A DNA stretch of 64,000 bases from Takakia lepidozioides. Taxonomy: Eukaryota > Streptophyta > Takakiopsida > Takakiales > Takakiaceae. The DNA lies in assembly GCA_030704615.1 (NCBI GenBank), contig CM060733.1, positions 37,012,001 through 37,076,000 of the forward strand, in the 5' to 3' direction. Position numbers and translations under genes: made by a program. Below the pieces are notes generated by a model that saw nothing but the letters and a program-made list of their open reading frames with translations, searched no databases and was not told where the DNA came from. How positions within the stretch are numbered: the first letter of the stretch is position 1; the number at the start of each line of letters is the position of its first letter. Of the stretch, positions 63,201 to 64,000 are shown in pieces.

Positions 63201-63321
63201 TCTCCCACAGAATGTGAGCACCCACTCACCACAAGCGATGCTGATGGGACTTCATCCTACCAACGTTGCACGCTTGGCAGTCCATGGCTGCCTCATTTTG
63301 AAGCTGCACAAGCCCATTTGA
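7540..63321 (+). CDS. VPS13: VPS13-family lipid-transfer protein, plant type with PH, C2 and dysferlin motifs (whole gene, 65 exons)
   Basis: VPS13 proteins are long hydrophobic-groove rods that carry lipids between organelle membranes at contact sites. The spliced product is about 4,350 residues, typical of large plant members. It starts MFEAHVLHLLRLYLGEYV and has a chorein N-domain (residues 1-160), PH (about 850-958) and an acidic linker. Then come WRPxAPxGY repeats (1975-2447), C2 (about 2690-2790), dysferlin-type motifs (about 2990-3110), the VAB/SHR-binding region (to about 3810), the ATG2-like C-terminus (3870-4154) and a final PH-like domain. Exons were set by GT/AG borders, phase agreement and expected plant family order. 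Introns hold LINE and SINE debris, but I saw no disabling change in an exon. The exon 25/26 and 49/50 joins and the last exon are uncertain. Confidence 0.9.
8957..9060. repeat. Nested inverted repeats in intron 4
   Basis: CCAGTTAGCAGGTGAC near 8965-8980 pairs with GTCACCTACTAACTGG at 9045-9060, and TTCCATACCCAG (8957-8968) pairs with CTGGGTATGGAA (9002-9013). The two pairings overlap and exclude each other. No function is assigned. Confidence 0.5.
9274..12001. other. VPS13 intron 5, repeat-bearing
   Basis: No gene is seen in this 2.7-kb intron. 9500-9690 holds two copies (about 9505-9545 and 9638-9680) of the dispersed GTAGCCTTGTGGCCATAGACCC repeat. 10741-10787 is a LINE 3' tail. The rest has only short uninterpretable ORFs. 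Confidence 0.6.
10741..10787 (+). mobile_element. LINE 3' end fragment with (ATTTC) tail
   Basis: GAGCTTTCCGCAGACGTTATAAAGCACC followed by ATTTC repeats matches the 3' end of the LINE at 34196-35974. It is severely 5' truncated, as expected of target-primed reverse transcription. Confidence 0.8.
12002..15895 (+). CDS. VPS13: VPS13 exons 6-10: end of chorein domain and first extended repeat
   Basis: Exons 12002-12058, 12797-12900, 14924-15041, 15273-15374 and 15695-15895 encode about residues 116-309. Diagnostic strings are NSWFGSLVATIVGNLKISIT and LHIRYED (the RYED motif typical of chorein domains), SNPGHPFCSGISLAKLAAVT, and a short helix before PEEWSE. Exon 10 has VKLTNWASGRQYLLHPVGG and YHRHGK. 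All joins are phase consistent, including the split Ser codon between exons 7 and 8. Confidence 0.9.
13388..13830. repeat. Long imperfect inverted repeat (foldback) in intron 7
   Basis: The left arm (about 13388-13558) and the right arm (about 13662-13830) are reverse complements over about 170 bases with scattered mismatches. An example is TTTGTCCAAGGCTGGGTAGA at 13514 against TCTACCCAGCCTTGGACAAA at 13688. The spacer is about 100 bases. The transcribed intron could fold into a long hairpin. No ORF spans it. Possible origins are a foldback transposon, an inverted duplication or a small-RNA precursor. The surrounding intron (12901-14923) is otherwise featureless. Confidence 0.75.
16180..16235 (+). 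repeat. Dispersed short repeat (ATRLRQTTSYEY type)
   Basis: GGCCACAAGGCTACGGCAAACAACGT here recurs in degenerate form near 9640 (-), 33200-33245 (-), 43615-43670 (-), 56415-56460 (+) and 56900-56950 (+). The conserved reading frame hints at a fragment of a protein-coding element, but it may instead be an element terminus. Confidence 0.55.
16521..16635 (+). mobile_element. Two LINE 3' tails in tandem
   Basis: ATAAAGTACC plus ATTTC repeats at 16521-16567 is followed immediately by a second 3' end at 16572-16635 (TTTGAGCTTCCTGCGGACACTATAAAGTCCC plus ATTTC repeats). This suggests one LINE inserted into or beside the tail of another. Confidence 0.75.
16869..19423 (+). CDS. VPS13: VPS13 exons 11-15: rod region
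   Basis: Exons 16869-17029, 17294-17452, 17674-17769, 18653-19001 and 19310-19423 encode about residues 310-602. Family strings are RPQVPVSEDPRSWW, CRRKYVQLYAKCL with EIRDMEKELDVEVILLWR, LLAHAKVEGAKSKEAAKERE, LTKDEWSKINNLLSYQPG, LKLQFYGLSAPEG and DWKLSATMSPCHVT. Exon 11 was ended at 17029 before GTTGGT, because this gives KVW/YKLRWKK in phase and matches the family length. This donor is weak and could be a few bases off. Confidence 0.88.
20025..21549 (+). CDS. VPS13: VPS13 exons 16-19: rod region before the PH domain
   Basis: Exons 20025-20120, 20763-20830, 20975-21098 and 21301-21549 encode about residues 603-781. Strings are SFERFLQFLKSS and SPGVALESVAVLQ, VTRRAQEQLQIVLEKRSRF, VDLDLDAPKITIP and LLLDLGHFTLHTAH, LYSRFHISGNEISAFLVEGD, and PVIDRCGMSLVFDQ. 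The exon 19 start is one of two in-phase acceptors (21301, or 21325 after CCACAG). The longer choice is given. Confidence 0.87.
21691..21795 (-). repeat. LINE tail with expanded ACTTTATAAATAA repeats
   Basis: An antisense (GAAAT)n LINE tail leads into ACTTTATAAATAA copies starting at 21716, 21737 and 21770. The last two lie in a 33-bp tandem repeat (AAAGGGACATCATA against AAAGGGATATCATA). The expansion involves the TATAAAG box of the LINE 3' end. Confidence 0.7.
21977..22090 (-). mobile_element. Antisense LINE 3' fragment
   Basis: GAAATGAAATGAAATGG, then TACTTTATAACGTCTGCGG and a degraded 3' UTR ending GAGCTTATGGACAAA, is the complement of the family 3' end. It is strongly 5' truncated. Confidence 0.75.
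22100..22390 (-). mobile_element. Second LINE-like family fragment (zinc-knuckle region)
   Basis: The minus strand encodes CGQTEDTIHFLMHYPRYSHQ followed by FGNIKK and HACVKSFLEDIQKAQTNCFN, resembling the Cys/His region after LINE reverse transcriptase. Homologous sequence lies at 43680-43955 (-) and, with an internal deletion, at 56640-56835 (+). Confidence 0.55.
24745..24795 (-). mobile_element. Antisense LINE 3' tail
   Basis: GAATGAAATAAAATGGCACTTCATAATTTCGG and GGAAGCTCAAAG match the LINE 3' end in reverse with several substitutions, so this is an older copy. Confidence 0.65.
25307..27143 (+). CDS. VPS13: VPS13 exons 20-23: internal PH domain
   Basis: Exons 25307-25531, 26030-26139, 26461-26557 and 27045-27143 encode about residues 782-958. 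Exon 20 has VEHPSYPSTRLAIKVPRLGI and HFSP. The PH fold spans exons 20-23: VWILLWG/GIGSAVAEWQPCWAVL, TFLYILESE with YQRC, GKQVVELPSAS, and MRFRNVEQKGAWIHYITLAI, whose conserved Trp sits in the C-terminal helix. An internal PH domain is a hallmark of one plant VPS13 class and would bind phosphoinositides or a protein partner. All joins are phase consistent. Confidence 0.9.
27627..29128 (+). CDS. VPS13: VPS13 exons 24-27: post-PH rod and acidic linker
   Basis: Exons 27627-27770, 27956-27988, about 28044-28115 and 28637-29128 encode about residues 959-1205. Exon 24 has FVMGLLQELQLSVSTS; exon 25 YNAQLCLYG; exon 26 GEERLIFQLQANGGK; exon 27 MDLLLRPYDLCTTIKLHSLN. The exon 25/26 join is unresolved. 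The chosen pair gives the expected length but implies a 55-bp intron; other donor/acceptor pairs are possible. Exon 27 then enters a low-complexity acidic and serine-rich linker containing DDEEEVFDDALMDF (28826-28867). Confidence 0.8.
29596..32766 (+). CDS. VPS13: VPS13 exons 28-33: central rod
   Basis: Exons 29596-29913, 30114-30245, 30526-30639, 30862-31046, 31936-32044 and 32623-32766 encode about residues 1206-1539. Strings are MATLDFFCNRPTVVALMELG, ISGTLGNLRVCDMSLG with HHWGWLCDIRDPG, DDYKGFDYCLSGRLSAVRLV, TAYFVALATPQVHEVV with KLDFSLDTPIIIIPR, QLDLGQLEV, and LRDLFKKVPEVTVDVQ. These are the repeating beta-sheet modules of the lipid-conducting groove. The Glu codon is split between exons 31 and 32. 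Confidence 0.92.
32288..32546 (+). mobile_element. Internally deleted LINE fragment in intron 32
   Basis: The sequence matches 35499-35822 of the longer copy (FLVL, LSASLSPSLLRALGRFRVG, RIETGRWENLQRED). It lacks about 60 bases after the Cys motif and lacks the 3' UTR and ATTTC tail, so it was rearranged after insertion. Confidence 0.8.
32767..34195. other. 5' part of VPS13 intron 33
   Basis: No gene is seen. 33200-33245 (-) carries the dispersed ATRLRQTTSYEYN-type repeat. 33660-33980 is A+T rich with several imperfect ATACC/GGTAT words. Confidence 0.5.
34196..35974 (+). mobile_element. LINE (non-LTR retrotransposon), 5'-truncated, RT plus zinc motif, (ATTTC)n tail
   Basis: The frame opens inside reverse transcriptase: EGQAGFRRNRSTIDHIF, FVDFHKAFDSVPRDLL, GVKQGCPLSPTLFGIYIDAL, catalytic LLYADDVALLA and LSKTKIMVFNG. 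Endonuclease and early RT are missing. A frameshift near 34860 moves coding to the 34891-35690 frame. A second near 35690 precedes the rest of the Cys/His motif (LCPACIG ... EAHFFYCPLYY). The ORF ends at 35849-35851. The 3' UTR closes with CTTTCCGCGGACGTTATAAA, GTACC and ATTTC repeats to 35971. It sits inside VPS13 intron 33 in the host orientation. The two frameshifts make it inactive. Confidence 0.92.
36022..36045. repeat. (GTAAG)n short tandem repeat
   Basis: Four consecutive GTAAG units lie about 50 bp after the LINE tail and 70 bp before the exon 34 acceptor. Each unit resembles a splice-donor core. Confidence 0.8.
36117..37673 (+). CDS. VPS13: VPS13 exons 34-35
   Basis: Exons 36117-36440 and 37029-37673 encode about residues 1540-1862. 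Exon 34: VLSDKEYLVIIDCAATNVGE then a Pro/Glu/Ser-rich loop and VRASIDVRHAELELYIS. Exon 35, one of the largest, has DILVTLPKFSVLDQRPDTKP with EMRLMVGS, LRLQRPRLLVVVDFLFAVGK with FFVPTLG, VYDGCGRVLVLD and LIMVGCNKKLRF. Both exons are in phase 0 at each end. Many of these strings are almost unchanged from the plant family. Confidence 0.93.
37674..39624. other. VPS13 intron 35, no feature recognised
   Basis: In this 1.95-kb intron no ORF with family resemblance, LINE tail or tRNA-like sequence was seen on either strand. It ends in the acceptor CATGTGCAG. Confidence 0.5.
39625..40458 (+). CDS. VPS13: VPS13 exons 36-37
   Basis: Exons 39625-39861 and 40358-40458 encode about residues 1863-1975. They contain CIHLSTDSSYSASPEDGV (plant members have a similar LxNDSSxxxSPEDGV), a variable polar loop, then IAPELTFYDSRKW and RVLRAKLDCYLM. 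The Met codon of the last string is split across intron 37 after a GTGAGT donor. Confidence 0.9.
41346..43509 (+). CDS. VPS13: VPS13 exons 38-42: WRPxAPxGY repeat region
   Basis: Exons 41346-41641, 41845-41929, 42160-42480, 42620-42979 and 43155-43509 encode about residues 1975-2447. Exon 38: GLTVEGGSGLVVVDPLDIS and CTHFDRIW. Four related motifs follow: FWRPRAPPGYVIMGDC (41875), WMPIAPPGYLALGCVA (42325), IWRPVAPAGYATVGDC (42920) and WFPVAPAGYVALGCVA (43276). This is the Vps62-like repeat seen in plant VPS13 proteins, probably a beta-rich adaptor-binding or structural insert. All five exons agree in phase, including three split glycine codons. Confidence 0.93.
43560..44209 (-). mobile_element. 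Antisense transposon fragments in intron 42
   Basis: The minus strand at 43615-43670 has the dispersed GPGSMATRL-type repeat. 43680-43955 is homologous to 22100-22390 (SLEEIWKARTNCF against FLEDIQKAQTNCF). 44000-44209 shows no feature before the exon 43 acceptor. Confidence 0.5.
44210..45872 (+). CDS. VPS13: VPS13 exons 43-46
   Basis: Exons 44210-44368, 44745-44908, 45268-45451 and 45603-45872 encode about residues 2448-2706. Strings are FIARPDLKRPPGRMAYALAE, MTPLVDLTVKDINLAAHGR, AASTFNTHLESWEPFIEPFE, GKRIRITAANVVNMNVTSAG with SWQKQMDLEQQ, and VENKLACDLYLRTF with FVAIQVSEAR. The last part enters the C2 domain. Family order and phases are fully consistent. Confidence 0.92.
46244..48639 (+). 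CDS. VPS13: VPS13 exons 47-49: C2 domain
   Basis: Exons 46244-46450, 46703-46757 and 48476-48639 encode about residues 2707-2848. The C2 fold starts at the end of exon 46 and continues DLSVNVDGNGQDYMCALRLA, a SARSRCVQPTT loop, AAKWNEVFIFEIPR, STVLEVLVTNQAAKGGTG and QAVGGVSIPINEHNGS. C2 domains bind membranes. The usual Asp ladder is incomplete, so calcium binding is doubtful. The exon 49 start was set at 48476 because it alone gives the required phase. Its end at 48639 (CAG/GTGGTA) is less sure. Confidence 0.82.
46758..48475. other. VPS13 intron 48, repeat-bearing
   Basis: No gene is seen. 46850-47460 holds C/T-rich CACTCCCG/CACCCCGACT repeats in several orientations. 47540-47840 is A+T rich with ATATACCC/GGGTATA palindromes. 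48172-48209 is a LINE tail. Confidence 0.5.
48172..48209 (+). mobile_element. LINE 3' tail
   Basis: CCGCGGACGTTATAAAGCACC plus ATTTC repeats equals the family 3' box with one change. Confidence 0.8.
48985..50984 (+). CDS. VPS13: VPS13 exons 50-51: dysferlin-motif region
   Basis: Exons 48985-49554 and 50157-50984 encode about residues 2849-3314. Exon 50 ends with FENQRYQPLGGWGSRWPGHL and DPSRWSNRD. Exon 51 begins PPLPRGWVWTSSWSIDKTGY, then DGWFYGADFQSL and RRRRLVRTR. The paired GW/W..DGW.YG motifs and Arg cluster are those of DysF-type modules. Exon 51 continues ASIFLPWGCIE, VYDW-like IYDWRLTVNAPLKVENQLPC, QQHGIVAAG and VRRPVYLTWLAQGGWKLEK. The exon 50 start (48985 after GGTTTCCAG) was chosen for phase; 48952 is a competing acceptor in the wrong phase. 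Confidence 0.88.
51692..56367 (+). CDS. VPS13: VPS13 exons 52-57: VAB / SHR-binding region
   Basis: Exons 51692-51768, 52481-52937, 53577-53666, 54164-54322, 55394-55578 and 55840-56367 encode about residues 3315-3812. In VPS13 proteins this adaptor-binding region recruits organelle-specific partners. Strings are SGFWMFHQQSGRRLRVSLEH, RLFVPYWLCNDASLPLAYRL, MSPRL-like LLSPRLGLAIG, LSIFLDMSCERTK, HMEPHTLFINRLGQTLHLG, GYKWSNPFSVDTEGKI, VENRSAVLPFRFRQ, ESWQLLTPGSAASFAWEDLG and AEFGLSIIDHTPEELLYVSI. Exon 56 starts at 55394, only 46 bp after an antisense LINE copy. Confidence 0.92.
54661..55348 (-). mobile_element. Antisense LINE copy in intron 55
   Basis: It begins with the (GAAAT)n tail and CATCCGCAGAAAGCTCATAG, and reads on the minus strand through EEHLFFYCPLYYEIRGRF, CPACTGR, RIETGRWENLQRED and LSPSLLRALGQFRVG to WYARVDSFFERNGLS. 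It is broken by frameshifts. Its 5' truncation falls near 55348, 46 bp from exon 56. Confidence 0.85.
56368..57415 (+). mobile_element. Intron 57 with plus-strand LINE-like fragments
   Basis: 56415-56460 and 56900-56950 are copies of the ATRLRQT-type repeat. 56640-56835 encodes VKLKLRAGSLSLNNKQ, then CNCPMCRQPEDNGHI with Cys/His spacing of LINE zinc motifs. It then jumps to CVKGFLEDIW, so an internal piece seen at 22100-22390 is missing. No intact ORF is present. Confidence 0.5.
57416..60108 (+). CDS. VPS13: VPS13 exons 58-62: ATG2-like C-terminal region
   Basis: Exons 57416-57590, 57772-57920, 58413-58539, 59346-59567 and about 59758-60108 encode about residues 3813-4154. Strings are LKMRLDNLQVDCQLPLTPMP, NIHEPIIWRLHEMFWRLNLG, MAPAQRPRGILGFWSTLITS and GVDILGNTSSALGNMSKGVA. 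Then REGGEALAKGLFRGVTGIVT, KGVIGVAIQPMSGVLDLLSK and TTEGANAMR give the most conserved VPS13 block, an amphipathic stretch that in homologues targets lipid droplets or mitochondria. Exon 62 may start at 59734 (after GAG) or 59758 (after AAG). Both keep phase and neither is a strong acceptor. Confidence 0.92.
58184..58370 (-). mobile_element. Antisense LINE 3' fragment next to exon 60
   Basis: (GAAAT)n, then GGTGCTTTATAACGTCTGCGG, GCTTATGGGACAAAATGG and CATTTTTGATCCTCATAGTG match the family in reverse. It is truncated about 43 bp before exon 60. Confidence 0.85.
58686..58714 (+). mobile_element. Minimal LINE 3' tail
   Basis: CGTTATAAAGTACC plus ATTTC repeats: only the last 29 bases of the element, in intron 60. 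Confidence 0.65.
58887..59062 (+). mobile_element. tRNA-derived SINE
   Basis: TGTAGCCCCGTGGTAAGGGC resembles a pol III A box and GTGGGTTCAATCCACC (58934-58949) a B box with tRNA-like spacing. A non-tRNA body follows (TCCACCTTCCCACCGG, GGCAGTAGCCCTATGGGGTC) and ends in T-rich sequence. The body recurs at 60465-60580, which shows a mobile family rather than a tRNA gene. Confidence 0.7.
60465..60580 (+). mobile_element. SINE, 5'-truncated second copy
   Basis: ATTACGG..., TTTCCACCTTCCCAACGG, GGCAGTAGCCCCTCGGGG and TTGCTTCAGCA match the body of the SINE at 58887-59062. The tRNA-like head is absent. Confidence 0.7.
60581..61274. other. 3' part of VPS13 intron 62, no gene recognised
   Basis: One plus-strand ORF (60728-61021) has no recognised family. 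It could be a transposon scrap, but nothing supports coding beyond its length. Confidence 0.4.
61275..62248 (+). CDS. VPS13: VPS13 exons 63-64: C-terminal PH-like domain
   Basis: Exons 61275-61433 and 61934-62248 encode about residues 4155-4312. Strings are FGPMDFFRVRGKFAMSDAYE, LMITHRRVILLQ, CTVTWNVTWDEL and PPSRLLIHLRN with KQAVEIRAAIQRAYDSYGP. This is the terminal PH-like fold of VPS13 proteins. The exon 63 donor is CAA/GTGAGT and both exons are in phase 0. Confidence 0.92.
62326..63010 (-). mobile_element. Antisense LINE copy in the last intron
   Basis: It starts at a degraded (GAAAT)n tail and GTACTTTATAACGTCCGCGG. The minus strand reads EEHFFFYCPLYYKIRGRLHC, RIETGRWENLQRED, LSPSLLRALGRFRVG and a region homologous to WYARVDSLF. 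It carries small deletions and frameshifts. Confidence 0.85.
63211..63321 (+). CDS. VPS13: VPS13 exon 65: probable terminal exon with stop
   Basis: After the acceptor TCTCCCACAG at 63210, the phase required by exon 64 gives 36 codons (NVSTHSPQAMLMGLHP ... KLHKPI) and TGA at 63319-63321. There is no family motif here because plant C-termini vary. The alternative is no splicing of exon 64, which would end at TGA 62252-62254, two codons after its donor. Confidence 0.4.
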   Translation, partial: NVSTHSPQAMLMGLHPTNVARLAVHGCLILKLHKPI

Positions 63322-64000
63322 AAATTTCACTCTGTGCAAGTCAGAGAGCGATTTGCATTCTATTTTGGGTGCTGTCCAAGCCCTATTCTAGAGTCAATTC
63401 CCCTCTAAATGTGGGGATTTTATTTTTATTTTTATTTTTTTTCTCTATAAAAATTTGAACAGTGATCAGCGCCCTGGAATTCCTGAAGTTGGCTGCAAAA
63501 TGGTCAATGTGGTCATACAAATGGACTATTTTAAGGAAAGCAAACAATGCTATCCTCTACCTTGCATGAATCTCCAAACAGTTGTGTATGTGAAGGCGTG
63601 GTCCTAGTTTCCCTGTGACAGCCATTGCCACCTCCATTCAGCTGTATCCATAATCTAGCCCCCCAAAGAAGCAAATTGAGAAATGTAAATTGTCAATAGC
63701 TTGGAGGAGGCAGGAACCTTCTTACCTTTCAAAGCATCGCCAGAATTCAGTTTTAACATAGGGGAGGGCCAGTTGGCACGCATTCTCCCAGGCAAGTTCT
63801 TAATCACCCTCTCACAGAGCAGTCAACCCACCATCATCGACATTGTCATGATTTATTGGATTTAGTTCAACCTCCTGTTCTCCATTCCTGCACCCAGCAC
63901 CTTCAAGGGTGGAAATTGTGAGGGCAAAGGAAGTCATTAATCTTCATGGGATATCGATGCTAGAATCTAGAATCTGTTGTTTGGACCAGTAGACAGCTAC
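63322..64000. other. Downstream region, no gene recognised
   Basis: Probable 3' UTR and flank of VPS13. A T-rich run with TATTTTTATT lies at 63420-63441, and no clear AATAAA follows nearby. No ORF resembling a known family is seen up to the window end. Confidence 0.4.

Noticed and set aside
13-63458. CRISPR arrays, operons, ribosome binding sites, phage or bacterial systems
   Set aside because: The exon/intron organisation and eukaryotic transposons rule out a prokaryotic origin; no regularly spaced repeats were seen.

Overview
The window is eukaryotic nuclear DNA. Coding is split into many short exons with GT/AG borders and introns from under 100 bp to nearly 4 kb, and retroelement debris lies in the introns and upstream. 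The one long host gene reads as a plant-type VPS13 protein: chorein N-terminus, internal PH domain, WRPxAPxGY repeats, C2, dysferlin-type motifs, VPS13 C-terminus. That composition points to the green-plant lineage. Long repeat-filled introns would suit a streptophyte alga such as a charophyte, or an early land plant, but species is an inference only.

Layout. 1-1701 is the decayed 3' half of a Ty3/gypsy pol gene. 2.2-5.3 kb is a mosaic of DNA-transposon material: two right-hand CACTA termini, a small hAT-type element with an 8-bp target duplication, two unrecognised transposon-like ORF remnants, a 98-bp tandem duplication, three related palindromes and microsatellites. 5.6-6.6 kb holds a non-LTR retrotransposon remnant, followed by a tRNA-like sequence. 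From the ATG at 7540 to a probable stop at 63321 runs the VPS13 gene on the + strand. I resolve 65 exons, about 13 kb of coding sequence and about 4,350 residues. Nearly all exon-exon phases agree. The weak joins are exons 25/26, exons 49/50, the start of exons 19 and 62, and the terminal exon.

The introns carry at least twelve fragments of one LINE family in both orientations. Its 3' end is a conserved GCGGACGTTATAAAG box followed by (ATTTC)n. The longest copy (34196-35974) keeps a reverse transcriptase core and a Cys/His motif but has two frameshifts. Other intron content: a second LINE-like family, a tRNA-derived SINE in two copies, a widely scattered short repeat, and a long imperfect inverted repeat (13388-13830) able to form a large hairpin.

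Function. Only VPS13 looks like a host gene. The family forms rod-shaped bridges that move lipid between membranes. A short acidic FFAT-like tract encoded in exon 27 may be an ER-tethering site. No RNA gene with intact tRNA or rRNA structure, no CRISPR array and no bacterial-type feature is seen.
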